DNA from: an uncultured Bacteroidales bacterium
GTDB taxonomy: Bacteria > Bacteroidota > Bacteroidia > Bacteroidales > P3
Assembly: GCA_900318835.1 (NCBI GenBank)
Contig: ONLW01000005.1
Span: 43,815 to 107,814 of the forward strand
Reading direction: 5' to 3'
DNA length: 64,000 nucleotides
Positions within the stretch are counted from its first letter, which is position 1. Each line of letters opens with the position of its first letter. A model generated the notes under the pieces. The model had not been told where the DNA came from. It was given only the letters and a program-made list of their open reading frames with translations, and ran no database searches. The translations under genes and the position numbers were made by a program. Below, in pieces: positions 35,718 to 43,825 of the stretch.

Positions 35718-37298
35718 ATGAAAACAACAGCATATCTTATGATTGCGGCACTGGCGGTCTCCATGGTCGCCTGCAACCGCGACGAGAAAGAGCCTACTCC
35801 TGCTCCCGAAGGTATCAGCGAGGAGACCTACGCTGGAGGACTGCTCGGCACCACCTTCAACCAGTCGGCTTCTGCCTACGAGGACCCGACCCCTGCCACC
35901 GTGCAGGCAGGTATGGCCACAGCCTTCAAGTATGGTGAGATGTTCTTCGAACACACCGTCACACAGAACAATCCGCCCTTCAACGGCCTTGGCCCCGTCT
36001 ATGTGCGCTCTTCCTGTGAAAGCTGCCATCCTGGCTACGGCCACGGTCGCCGCATGAACCGCTACGCCGCCGACGACTGGGGAAATGGCTACCTGCTGGT
36101 GGTCTACAACAAGACCAACGACGCCTACGAGAAGTCGGTGGCCGGCATGCCGCAGACAAAGGCTGTGGCTCCCTTCAAGGCTCCCATCGACGAGAGCAAG
36201 ATCGATATCGCTTGGCTCAACTACACCGACGAATGGGGCAACCGTTTCGAGGATGGCGAGACATACGAGCTTATCTATCCTGAGGTGACTATCCCCGAGG
36301 ATGCCTTCTATGCACCCCTCGACGCTCCCTATTCCAACCTCGCCTTCCGCCTCGAGAGCACCATCGGCATCTACGGCACGGGTCTCATCGATGCCATCGA
36401 CGACGACTCCCTGAAGGCACAATACCAGAAAGAGTTCAGCGACGGCTACATGCGCAACGGCATCAACCCCGCTTTCTGGGCCGGAAACGACTGGGCTCCC
36501 ACAGCCTTCTACGGCAACACCAACCATCCCAAGCGCTACACCTACGCCCTCACCCGCGGCCCTCTGCAGGATGCCCCAGGCTCCAATGCCATCTGGAACA
36601 TCACCAACGTCACCCGCAGCAACAAGCGCAGCCATTACCTGAGCCTCAACCCCGACATCTACGCCCAGACCTCGGCCAACGACCCCGACGTGCAAGCCCA
36701 GTTCTACACTTACTTCCCCCAGTGGAACAAGACCGGCGACCCCGCCACCGACATCTACAACTACCTGCGTTGCGACACCCTGCCTGCCGAGATGAGCGAC
36801 CAGGATTATGTCAACTTCATGGTGTGGCACCGCGGCCTAGCCGTACCTGCCGCCCGCAATATCGACGACCCCGACGTGCAGCGTGGCAAGAAACTCTTCA
36901 ACGAGATGGGCTGTGCCTATTGCCACCGTCCCTCGTGGATCACCGGCGAGGACAACTTCACCGACCCTACCGGCTTCTTCCGGGACGGCGATGCACGCCT
37001 GCCCCGCTATCCGCACCAGAAGATTTGGCCCTATAGCGACTTCGTCCAGCATAAGCTCTGCATGGTCAACGACATCCGCACCGGCTGGTGCCGCACCACC
37101 CCGCTGTGGGGCCGCGGCCTGGCGCCCATCTGCTCCGGCCACGCCGACCGTCTGCACGACTGTCGCGCCCGCAACGTCATCGAGGCCATCATGTGGCACG
37201 GCTCCGCCCAGAGCGACGCCCGCTGGAGCGTGGAAAAGTTCCGCCAGCTCAGCAAGGAGGACCGCGACGCCGTGGTGAAGTTCATCAATGCAATTTAA
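35718..37298 (+). CDS. Di-heme oxidoreductase-like lipoprotein (DHOR/DUF1111)
   Basis: The 526-residue product has a lipoprotein signal (MKTTAYLMIAALAVSMVAC) and two c-type heme motifs, CESCH in the first third and CAYCH in the last third. The surrounding SCESCHPGYGHGRRMNRY, NEMGCAYCHRPSW and TPLWGRGLAP stretches fit the thiol/di-heme oxidoreductase-like family DUF1111. The role is periplasmic electron transfer, often genetically paired with imelysin. It starts 11 nt after the imelysin gene. The cytochrome-c maturation genes just downstream would supply heme attachment. Confidence 0.88.
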   Translation: MKTTAYLMIAALAVSMVACNRDEKEPTPAPEGISEETYAGGLLGTTFNQSASAYEDPTPATVQAGMATAFKYGEMFFEHTVTQNNPPFNGLGPVYVRSSCESCHPGYGHGRRMNRYAADDWGNGYLLVVYNKTNDAYEKSVAGMPQTKAVAPFKAPIDESKIDIAWLNYTDEWGNRFEDGETYELIYPEVTIPEDAFYAPLDAPYSNLAFRLESTIGIYGTGLIDAIDDDSLKAQYQKEFSDGYMRNGINPAFWAGNDWAPTAFYGNTNHPKRYTYALTRGPLQDAPGSNAIWNITNVTRSNKRSHYLSLNPDIYAQTSANDPDVQAQFYTYFPQWNKTGDPATDIYNYLRCDTLPAEMSDQDYVNFMVWHRGLAVPAARNIDDPDVQRGKKLFNEMGCAYCHRPSWITGEDNFTDPTGFFRDGDARLPRYPHQKIWPYSDFVQHKLCMVNDIRTGWCRTTPLWGRGLAPICSGHADRLHDCRARNVIEAIMWHGSAQSDARWSVEKFRQLSKEDRDAVVKFINAI

Positions 37299-37308
37299 CC
37301 CCCTCGGA

Positions 37309-37350
37309 AATCTTCCTTAAGGAACTCTGCAGAGAACCTTAAGGAAGATT
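37309..37350 (+). repeat. Hairpin after the di-heme gene
   Basis: AATCTTCCTTAAGG and CCTTAAGGAAGATT are perfect 14-nt arms around a 14-nt loop that can itself pair (CTCTGCAGAG). There is no T-run, so it may act as an mRNA 3' stabiliser or a binding site instead of a terminator. Confidence 0.7.
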
Positions 37351-37354
37351 CCAA

Positions 37355-37495
37355 AGAATAACTATCATCTCTGAGAAGAACATCTATCATCTCTGGAGAG
37401 AATAACTATCATCACTTGAGAGAATGGCGCGTATCTCCGAAGAGAATGGCGCGTATCTCTGGAAAGAAAGACGCTTTTCTTTGGAGAGAATCTAG
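37355..37495. repeat. 22-nt (2 x 11) tandem array
   Basis: Six degenerate units begin AGAAT/AGAAC and end TCTGAG/TGGAG; within them AACTATCATCTCTG changes step by step to GGCGCGTATCTC and GACGCTTTTCTT. The step is 22 nt with one 21-nt and one 23-nt exception. It fills the space between the di-heme and ResB genes; nothing else is seen there. Confidence 0.75.
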
Positions 37496-37507
37496 ACCAA
37501 GAATATT

Positions 37508-38509
37508 ATGATGAAGAAATCAAGAGTCATTTTGATGGTGCTTGTGGCCGTGGTGCTGGCCGCGGGCACCGTTTTTGAGCGCTACCGCGGGGCGGAATGG
37601 GTGGCCGACCACTTCTACGGCTCGTGGTGGTTCGCCGTGCTGCTGGGGCTGGTGGCCGTGGGAAGCCTATCGAGGGTTTATACGTTGATACGTTCAAAGT
37701 TGATACGTTCCCATTTCTCCTCCCTGTTCATCCATATTGCCATTCCCGTCATTCTGCTCGGCGGCGCCCTCACCTCCTGGACGGGCGAGCACTACAGCAT
37801 CACCCTTGCCCCTGGCGAGACTAAGGAAGGCATTACCCTCGAGCGCTTCGAGGTGCTCTATTACCCCGGCACCCACACCCCGATGGACTTCGTCAGCCAC
37901 GTCACTGTGGCGGACGGTTCTGCCGTCCGCAAAGCCGACATCTCGATGAACCACATCCTCCGCCACGACGGCCGTCGCTACTACCAGGAGGACTACGACG
38001 ACCAAGGCCGCACCACCCTCAGCGTCAGCCACGACCCCTGGGGCATCCCCGTCACCTACACCGGCTACGCGCTACTCCTCATTGGACTGGGTTGGCTTGT
38101 TATCAAGAGGAGTGAAAGGGGAGTGAATAAGGGGAGTGAAAGGGAAGTGAAAGGGACAATAGCATCGGCAGACAATATTGCAGACAAAAACAATTGTCCC
38201 CCTCACTCCCCCCTCACTCCACCCTCACTCCCCTCTCACTCCCTCTCATTGATTCTTTTATTATTTTTCAATTTTCAATTTTCAATTCGGCGCAGGCAGC
38301 ACCCCGCACCCTACCTCGCGAGACCGCCTCGAAGATGGGCGAGATGTACACCCTCTACAAAGGCCGCATCTGCCCCCTGCAGACCTTCGCCAAGGACTTT
38401 ACCACCAAACTCACTGGCAAAGCTACCTACGAAGGCCTCAGCAGCGAACAGGTCCTCAGCGGCTTCCTTTTCTATTACAGCGACTGGGCACCCATCCTCG
38501 ACGAGGTGA
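37508..38509 (+). CDS. ResB-like half of cytochrome c biogenesis protein (split gene, 5' part)
   Basis: The N-terminal ~210 residues are ResB/CcsB-like: helices at the start (SRVILMVLVAVVLAAGTVFE), ALLGLVAVGSLSRVY and SLFIHIAIPVILLGGALTSW, a periplasmic domain (YSITLAPGETKEG) and a last helix (YTGYALLLIGLGWLVIKRSE). In many Bacteroidota this is fused to CcsA in one protein. Here the frame continues past the last helix into low-complexity sequence and a basic out-of-frame tail, overlapping the CcsA frame by 316 nt. The real functional end is probably near 38280. A single extra 7-nt unit in the array at 38264-38284 would join both frames. Phase variation, a genuine split or an assembly error are all possible. 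Confidence 0.75.
   Translation: MMKKSRVILMVLVAVVLAAGTVFERYRGAEWVADHFYGSWWFAVLLGLVAVGSLSRVYTLIRSKLIRSHFSSLFIHIAIPVILLGGALTSWTGEHYSITLAPGETKEGITLERFEVLYYPGTHTPMDFVSHVTVADGSAVRKADISMNHILRHDGRRYYQEDYDDQGRTTLSVSHDPWGIPVTYTGYALLLIGLGWLVIKRSERGVNKGSEREVKGTIASADNIADKNNCPPHSPLTPPSLPSHSLSLILLLFFNFQFSIRRRQHPAPYLARPPRRWARCTPSTKAASAPCRPSPRTLPPNSLAKLPTKASAANRSSAASFSITATGHPSSTR
38110..38250. repeat. GAGTGAAAGGGG and complementary CCCTCACTCC arrays
   Basis: Four AGTGAAAGGGG-like units (38110-38156) are followed 40 nt later by four to five CCTCACTCCCC-like units (38199-38250). The two arrays are largely complementary and could form a long imperfect stem. They lie exactly where the ResB and CcsA frames overlap. 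Confidence 0.65.
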
Positions 38510-39627
38510 GTCCCAAGCGGCAGAAGGAAAGTAAGGCATTGGTAGAGATGCTCCTCTCCGGCCGCAGTTTAAAACTCTTCCCTGTGGCCGACAGCACCGG
38601 CACCCTCGGCTGGTATGCTCAGAATGACGATCTCCCGATGACCGTCTCCGACAACGAATACATCTTCATTCGCAAACACCTCAGCTACTGCCAGGAGCAG
38701 GTTGTGAAGGGCGACTATGCGTCCTTGGAGCAGGTCTTCGGCAAGATAAAACTCTTCCAAACGAAGCGTGCCGCCGACGTACTTCCATCTTCCATGAGGA
38801 TCAAGGCCGAACGCCTCTACAACGCCCTCACCACCGGCCGCTGGCTGGCGATGCTCAGCATCACCCTTGGTCTGTTTTTCTTCGCATATAGTCTTTACAC
38901 AACCACCCACAAACGCACCAGCCGCTTTTCACTTTTCACTTTTCACTTTTCACTTATCTACCTCATCCTTCTCACCTCTTTCCTTTTACTTATCTTCATC
39001 CTTAGATGGATAGCCGGCGGCCATATCCCCATGGCGGGTGGCTTCGACAGCATGAACCTCATGGCCATCGCCATAGGCATTCTAGGACTGGGTGCGCGGA
39101 CGTCCTCGTCCGCACAGGGAATGCGACTGCCGATAGCCCTGCTCACCATGGGATTCTGTCTGTTGGTAGCCATGATGAGCGGCAGCAACCCGCCCGTGAC
39201 CAACCTCATGCCGGTACTTAGCTCACCGCTGCTCTGCCTCCATGTGGCCGTCATCATGATGTCCTACGCATTGTTCTTCTTCCTGATGATGCTAGGCATC
39301 GCCGGACTCATCAGTTCCAAGTTTCAGGATTCAGGTTTCAAGTTGGGCAAACGAATTCTTTACCCGGCAGTATTTTTGCTCGCCCTCGGCATCATCATCG
39401 GTGCCCTCTGGGCCAACATCTCGTGGGGCAACTACTGGACGTGGGATCCCAAGGAGGTCTGGGCCCTCATCACCCTCATCGTCTACGCCTTCCCCCTGCA
39501 TCCGTCGCTCTCAGTCAGCCGCAACCCCAAGCGTTTCTTCCTCTACTGCACCCTGGCCTTCCTCAGCGTCATCATCACCTACTTCGGCGTCAATTTCCTC
39601 CTCGGCGGCATGCATGCCTACAACTAA
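38194..39627 (+). CDS. ccsA: CcsA-like half of cytochrome c biogenesis protein (split gene, 3' part)
   Basis: The 477-residue frame carries a periplasmic domain (LPRETASKMGEMYTLYKGRI) followed by CcsA-type helices and the tryptophan-rich heme-handling motif WGNYWTWDPKEVW. CcsA with ResB delivers heme and attaches it to CxxCH proteins such as the upstream di-heme protein. If translated separately, the first residues would make a plausible signal sequence (LIDSFIIFQFSIFNSAQA) encoded by the 7-nt array; if fused, they form the joint. Four perfect TTTTCAC heptamers (38926-38953) encode FSLFTFHFSL in a membrane helix. It ends GGMHAYN, a normal CcsA end. Confidence 0.85.
   Translation: MSPSLPPHSTLTPLSLPLIDSFIIFQFSIFNSAQAAPRTLPRETASKMGEMYTLYKGRICPLQTFAKDFTTKLTGKATYEGLSSEQVLSGFLFYYSDWAPILDEVSPKRQKESKALVEMLLSGRSLKLFPVADSTGTLGWYAQNDDLPMTVSDNEYIFIRKHLSYCQEQVVKGDYASLEQVFGKIKLFQTKRAADVLPSSMRIKAERLYNALTTGRWLAMLSITLGLFFFAYSLYTTTHKRTSRFSLFTFHFSLIYLILLTSFLLLIFILRWIAGGHIPMAGGFDSMNLMAIAIGILGLGARTSSSAQGMRLPIALLTMGFCLLVAMMSGSNPPVTNLMPVLSSPLLCLHVAVIMMSYALFFFLMMLGIAGLISSKFQDSGFKLGKRILYPAVFLLALGIIIGALWANISWGNYWTWDPKEVWALITLIVYAFPLHPSLSVSRNPKRFFLYCTLAFLSVIITYFGVNFLLGGMHAYN
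38264..38284. repeat. 7-nt array at the ResB/CcsA frame break
   Basis: TTTTTCA, ATTTTCA, ATTTTCA repeat with a 7-nt period. Both overlapping frames are open here, so a change of one unit (7 nt, +1 modulo 3) can switch the frame. Confidence 0.75.
38926..38953. repeat. Perfect (TTTTCAC)4 array inside ccsA
   Basis: Four identical heptamers lie in tandem within the coding sequence of a membrane helix. A further TTTCAGGATTCAGGTTTCAAG-like heptamer stretch lies at 39317-39348. Such pure repeats are prone to slippage, and a one-unit change would shift the frame. Confidence 0.85.
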
Positions 39628-39709
39628 CCAATATAAAATACACAAAATTCTTAGAATGACACAATAAAATATCCATGCTTGGCGTTTTGGTGAGAAAGTA
39701 TATATAAAT

Positions 39710-40372
39710 ATGACAGAATTCGAAAAATACGCCACCCACCATCGTGGCATCAGCAGCACCACTTACGCCAAGTATACGTCGGCTATCAATAATTCGCTGA
39801 CTCCCTATATCGTCGAGGAGCGCCAACTCAACGTGGCCCAGATGGACGTCTTCAGCCGCCTGATGATGGACCGCATCATCTTCCTTGGCACCGCCATCGA
39901 CGACTACACGGCCAACGTCATCCAGGCCCAGTTGCTCTTCCTTGAGAGCGTCGACCCCACCAAGGACATCCAAATTTACCTTAACTCACCGGGAGGCTCG
40001 GTGTACGCCGGCCTCGGTATCTACGACACCATGCAGTACATCCAACCCAAGGTCTCCACCATCTGCACCGGCCTCGCCGCCTCGATGGCCAGCGTGCTGC
40101 TCTGCGCCGGCGAGAAAGGGCGCCGCTGCGCCCTGCCGCATGCCCGCGTGATGATCCATCAGCCCATGGGCGGTGCCGACGGTCAGGCCACCGACATGGA
40201 GATTACTGTCCGTGAAATCCTCAAGCTCAAGAAAGAGCTCTACGAGATTATCGCCAAGCACAGTGGCCAGCCCTTCGAGCAGGTGGAGAAAGACTCCGAC
40301 CGCGACCACTGGTTCACCGCCGAAGAGGCCCTCGCCTACGGCATGATTGACGAAGTATTGACGAAAAAGTAG
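39710..40372 (+). CDS. clpP: ATP-dependent Clp protease proteolytic subunit
   Basis: This 220-residue serine protease forms the barrel that degrades proteins fed by ClpX or similar unfoldases. The triad is visible: Ser125 in GLAASMASVL, His150 in MIHQPMGG, and Asp199 in SDRDHW. The N-terminus is somewhat longer than that of E. coli ClpP, as is usual in Bacteroidota. Neither tig nor clpX is adjacent, although these are the common neighbours; dut follows instead after a short spacer with TCCTAGGA repeats (about 40374-40406). Confidence 0.95.
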   Translation: MTEFEKYATHHRGISSTTYAKYTSAINNSLTPYIVEERQLNVAQMDVFSRLMMDRIIFLGTAIDDYTANVIQAQLLFLESVDPTKDIQIYLNSPGGSVYAGLGIYDTMQYIQPKVSTICTGLAASMASVLLCAGEKGRRCALPHARVMIHQPMGGADGQATDMEITVREILKLKKELYEIIAKHSGQPFEQVEKDSDRDHWFTAEEALAYGMIDEVLTKK

Positions 40373-40407
40373 GACTTCCTAGGAGGTCCTAGGAAATCCT
40401 AGGAGCT

Positions 40408-40845
<438 letters not shown>

Positions 40846-40848
40846 AAA

Positions 40849-42114
40849 ATGAAACGGCTGGCGCATAGTTTGGTTCTGTGTGTTGTGATGTTCTCACAAC
40901 TGCTTACCTCCTGCCACGCGCAGCCTGGTTCCAAGGTCAGAAGGGGAAATCATTTCGGTGGCGAGTATGTACAGCTTGACGTAGGGGCCGAAGAACTTCT
41001 TCGGTGTAGCAGGCTTTTCCTTGATTTGGGAGGGTGTGATTTTGCCTCGAAATTATTGGGGAACATCGCCATTGTAGCCAATCAAACATCCGTTGTCTAC
41101 AATACACATTTAGTGGACACTCTTTTTGCGGAGGGATACCCAGTGGTCAAGATATTCTGTCCCGAGCATGGCTTCCGTGGCACCGCCGCTGCTGGCGCCC
41201 ATGTCGACAACAGCATCGATTCTAAGACAGGCCTCCCCATCATCTCGCTCTATGGGAAAAACAAGAAGCCCACGAAGGAGCAACTAAAGGATGTGGATGT
41301 AGTGGTCTTCGACCTGCAGGATGTGGGATGCCGCTTCTATACCTATATCTCCACCTTGCATTATGTGATGGAAGCCTGTGCCGAGAACAACAAGCCTCTC
41401 ATCGTCCTCGACAGGCCCAACCCCAACGGCCACTATGTCGATGGGCCTGTACTCGATACCGCGCACTACCGTTCGTTCGTCGGCATGCACCCCGTGCCCG
41501 TGGTCTATGGGATGACCATCGGCGAATATGCCTTGATGATTAACGGCGAACACTGGCTAAAAGGTGGCATACAATGCGACCTAACGGTTGTTCCCATGGA
41601 TGGCTACAAACGCGACAGCGTGGGATATGAGCTGCCTGTACCACCGTCGCCCAACCTGCGCACCGCCCACGCCATCGCACTCTACCCTAGCCTCTGCCTC
41701 TTCGAGGGTACCAACGTCAGCGTAGGGCGCGGCACCGACACCCCTTTCGAAATTATCGGCATTCCCTATAAGTCCAGCACATGGTTGGATTACAACACCT
41801 TCTTCACAGTTGCTGGGCAAAAAACCAAATGCACCACCTTCACACCGCAAGGATTAGAGGCGCACTATGGCATTGACCTGAGAGAAATCCAGGTCCCTGC
41901 CAGATTCGACCTCTCTTACCTCATAACAATGTATAATCTAACCAAGAAGGGTAAGTTCTTCCTTAAAAACAACTTCTTCGACAAGCTTGCTGGCAACGGC
42001 GAGCTACGCAAGCAGATTGAAAGCGGTATGAACAAGAAGGACATCCGCGCCACCTGGCAGCCCGCACTCGACGAATTTATGAAGATTAGAGAAAAATATT
42101 TAATTTATAAGTAA
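40849..42114 (+). CDS. DUF1343 protein, NamZ-like exo-N-acetylmuramidase
   Basis: The 421-residue protein starts with a signal peptide (MKRLAHSLVLCVVMFSQLLT, then SCHAQ, possibly a lipobox) and contains the DUF1343 hallmarks: NIAIVANQTSVV, FCPEHGFRG, VVFDLQDVGCRFYTYISTLH and LDRPNPNGHYVDGP. The family founder NamZ removes N-acetylmuramic acid from the non-reducing end of peptidoglycan fragments (GH171). A role in cell-wall recycling is the best reading. The next gene starts directly after its stop codon. Confidence 0.85.
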   Translation: MKRLAHSLVLCVVMFSQLLTSCHAQPGSKVRRGNHFGGEYVQLDVGAEELLRCSRLFLDLGGCDFASKLLGNIAIVANQTSVVYNTHLVDTLFAEGYPVVKIFCPEHGFRGTAAAGAHVDNSIDSKTGLPIISLYGKNKKPTKEQLKDVDVVVFDLQDVGCRFYTYISTLHYVMEACAENNKPLIVLDRPNPNGHYVDGPVLDTAHYRSFVGMHPVPVVYGMTIGEYALMINGEHWLKGGIQCDLTVVPMDGYKRDSVGYELPVPPSPNLRTAHAIALYPSLCLFEGTNVSVGRGTDTPFEIIGIPYKSSTWLDYNTFFTVAGQKTKCTTFTPQGLEAHYGIDLREIQVPARFDLSYLITMYNLTKKGKFFLKNNFFDKLAGNGELRKQIESGMNKKDIRATWQPALDEFMKIREKYLIYK

Positions 42115-42753
42115 ATGAAAAAGACAATCCTTATTTTTGCAGCTGCCGCCATGTTGTTCGGCGCCTGCTGCGACAAACAAGAGGCCGCGACGGTCAACAC
42201 CGCCGACGTGGTGATGCAGAACATCCTCAACCGCAAGAGCGTTCGTTCCTACAACGGCGAGGCCATCCCCGACACCGTGATGCAGAACCTCCTCCGTGCC
42301 GCCATGTCGGCTCCCACGGGCATGGACATCCGTCCCTGGAGTTTCGTGGTGCTCACCGACAAGAGCCAGTATGAGACCATCTTCGAGGGCAACGGCAACA
42401 TGCAGAAGTTCATGGAGAGTGGCGCCATCGTCGTCGTCTGTGCCGACACCACTGTCACGCGTCCCACGCGCGAGAACCCCGACGGTCCCGCCGTCACGAG
42501 CCCCAACCCCATGTGGCGTGACGATGTGGCCGCTGCCACGGAGAATCTGTTGCTGGCTGTGGAAGCCTATGGCCTCGGTGCCTGCTGGACGGCCTGCTAC
42601 CCCTTCCCGAACACCATGGCTCCCGTCCGCAAAGCTCTCGGTCTGCCCGACAATGTGATTCCCTACGCCGTCGTCCCCATCGGATACCCCAACGGCGAAA
42701 CCCAGCCCAAGGACAAGTGGGACCCCACCCGCATCCACAACAACCGCTGGTAG
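42115..42753 (+). CDS. Nitroreductase-like lipoprotein
   Basis: The 212-residue protein has a lipoprotein signal (MKKTILIFAAAAMLFGAC) followed by a nitroreductase fold: MQNILNRKSVRSYNGE, LLRAAMSAPTGMDIRPWSFV and the C-terminal GLGACWTACYPFPNTM and VVPIGYPNGE. Most such flavin enzymes are cytoplasmic; an exported, lipidated form occurs in Bacteroidales. The substrate is not known. It is the last gene before a strong terminator and the integrated element. Confidence 0.85.
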   Translation: MKKTILIFAAAAMLFGACCDKQEAATVNTADVVMQNILNRKSVRSYNGEAIPDTVMQNLLRAAMSAPTGMDIRPWSFVVLTDKSQYETIFEGNGNMQKFMESGAIVVVCADTTVTRPTRENPDGPAVTSPNPMWRDDVAAATENLLLAVEAYGLGACWTACYPFPNTMAPVRKALGLPDNVIPYAVVPIGYPNGETQPKDKWDPTRIHNNRW

Positions 42754-42781
42754 AGCAACTTACAAAAACCTGAGACTTTCG

Positions 42782-42812
42782 AGCACCCTTCTCCAAAAAA
42801 GGGTGCTTTTTT
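42782..42812 (+). terminator. Terminator of the clpP-dut-DUF1343-nitroreductase run
   Basis: AGCACCC, a 12-nt loop, GGGTGCT and a T-run form an intrinsic terminator 28 nt after the nitroreductase stop codon. Confidence 0.9.
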
Positions 42813-42855
42813 ATCACCATTAATCGCCTGATAATCAATCCACACTATCCACCAA

Positions 42856-42910
42856 CTCTTACCCAACACTTACCCATCTCCTACCCAACACCTACCCATT
42901 CCCTACGATG
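42856..42910. repeat. 11-nt tandem array
   Basis: Five exact 11-nt steps: CTCTTACCCAA, CACTTACCCAT, CTCCTACCCAA, CACCTACCCAT, TCCCTACGATG. The palindromic cap seen in the sister copies is decayed here. Confidence 0.85.
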
Positions 42911-42979
42911 GTAGAAGATAGTAGGGTGACGGCAGGTGGATAGCCGGGCAAAAACACCTCCCTGGCAGCAGGAGGGCAC

Positions 42980-43016
42980 AAAAAAAAGGGCAGAAGGCTA
43001 TTCAGCCTCCTGCCCT
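42980..43016 (-). terminator. Terminator next to attL, probably the original tRNA terminator
   Basis: On the minus strand GGGCAGGAGGCT, GAAT, AGCCTTCTGCCC (one mismatch) is followed by eight T. No gene now reads into it from its right side except the integrated element. It touches the 14-bp copy of the tRNA-Ala(CGC) 3' end, so it was most likely the terminator of that tRNA before integration. Confidence 0.75.
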
Positions 43017-43030
43017 TGTGGAGTAGATGG
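43017..43030. other. attL core
   Basis: TGTGGAGTAGATGG is identical to 50023-50036, which is the 3' end of tRNA-Ala(CGC) plus its flank. After this point the two sequences diverge. Confidence 0.85.
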
Positions 43031-43092
43031 CTCTCAATACCACCCGTATATATATTGCCATTTCAGTCATTTAGCCGCTCAAATATGGTTCT

Positions 43093-43113
43093 GTGTGATA
43101 AAAATGTGATAAA
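43093..43113. repeat. Left copy of the 21-bp terminal repeat
   Basis: GTGTGATAAAAATGTGATAAA (here split as GTGTGATAAAA and ATGTGATAAA) is identical and in the same orientation at 49877-49897. It lies 62 nt inside attL and is flanked by the inverted repeat GCCGCTCAAA (43074-43083) and TTTGAGCGGC (43133-43142). An integrase arm-type site is likely. Confidence 0.75.
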
Positions 43114-43219
43114 TATTGAAAATTTGGCACCTTTTGAGCGGCATTTTATTTCTTCATTCCAAGTGCAAAAATACTACTTTTTTTGAATATGGCAAAAAAC
43201 ATTTGCACCATACATTTGT

Positions 43220-43281
43220 ATTGGCTGGCAAAATGTGGCAAATGCCACAATATTGGCTAGCAAAATGTGGCAAGTGCTACA
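43220..43281. repeat. Two 30-bp direct repeats with internal dyads
   Basis: ATTGGCTGGCAAAATGTGGC at 43220 recurs at 43252 with one change, and each copy continues into a TGTGGCAAATGCCACA-like dyad (perfect in the first copy, two changes in the second). Spacing is 32 bp. Iterons or operators are possible. A TTTGCATT-rich stretch follows at about 43453-43525. Confidence 0.65.
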
Positions 43282-43341
43282 CCCCTTGCAAAACATCGCA
43301 TCTGCAATCACATTGTATTTTTCTCAAAATACAAACTATAT

Positions 43342-43372
43342 TTTGTCAGTTCAAAAAAAAGTTGTACTTTTG
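43342..43372 (+). promoter_or_regulatory. Consensus promoter of the hairpin RNA
   Basis: TTTG (43342-43345), exactly 19 nt, TACTTTTG (43365-43372) is a perfect Bacteroidota promoter. The expected start point, about 43379, coincides with the first base of the hairpin. Confidence 0.85.
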
Positions 43373-43378
43373 CAATCG

Positions 43379-43442
43379 GATTAAGTCCAAACGCTGCCGT
43401 AGGCTGTAACCCTACGAACCAGGTTTGGGCTTAATCTTTTTT
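43379..43442 (+). ncRNA. Predicted 64-nt hairpin RNA of the element
   Basis: From the promoter's expected start, GATTAAGTCCAAAC pairs over 14 bp (one G-U) with GTTTGGGCTTAATC (43423-43436), followed by TTTTTT. Inside, GTAGG and CCTAC (about 43399-43413) can form a second stem. The whole transcript would be one structured RNA with its own terminator. No open frame of useful length is inside. I do not know a matching family; control of replication, repression or the helper phage are possibilities. Confidence 0.65.
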
Positions 43443-43681
43443 CAGTCCTAACAATACATTTGCATTCGGTTTTATGTGCATTTGCATTGCACTTGCATTG
43501 ATATTGAATGCATTTGTATTCATACGGCTGGCACTTTCATACATTTGCCACAACAATCAGGGGTATTTGTATGTTTTGCGACCCGTTTTTGTTTACAATT
43601 AACGTTGCTCTATAACCCATATTGAATTTCAGTGAGTTACAAAAATACAGACCGAAAAACGACCCACTTTTTCCCCGTATT

Positions 43682-43700
43682 GCGTATTACTTTAATACGC
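43682..43700. promoter_or_regulatory. Operator-like dyad 1
   Basis: GCGTATTA, CTT, TAATACGC has perfect 8-nt arms. A second copy lies 49 bp downstream. Both precede the promoter at 43776. Confidence 0.7.
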
Positions 43701-43730
43701 TGGTTCAACATCATCAATCACTAAAACATA

Positions 43731-43749
43731 ACGCATTACTATAATACGT
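43731..43749. promoter_or_regulatory. Operator-like dyad 2
   Basis: ACGCATTA, CTA, TAATACGT differs from dyad 1 in few positions and has the same length and spacer. A phage-type repressor binding two operators would fit. Confidence 0.7.
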
Positions 43750-43775
43750 CAAAGGGTTAAAAATCAATATTTTAT

Positions 43776-43806
43776 TTTGCTATTTCGTTTTTTTTTCGTA
43801 CTTTTG
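43776..43806 (+). promoter_or_regulatory. Consensus promoter of the 94-residue gene
   Basis: TTTG, 19 nt, TACTTTTG matches the consensus perfectly. The predicted start lies about 13 nt before the ATG at 43826. Confidence 0.85.
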
Positions 43807-43825
43807 CACCCAAAATGATACAATT

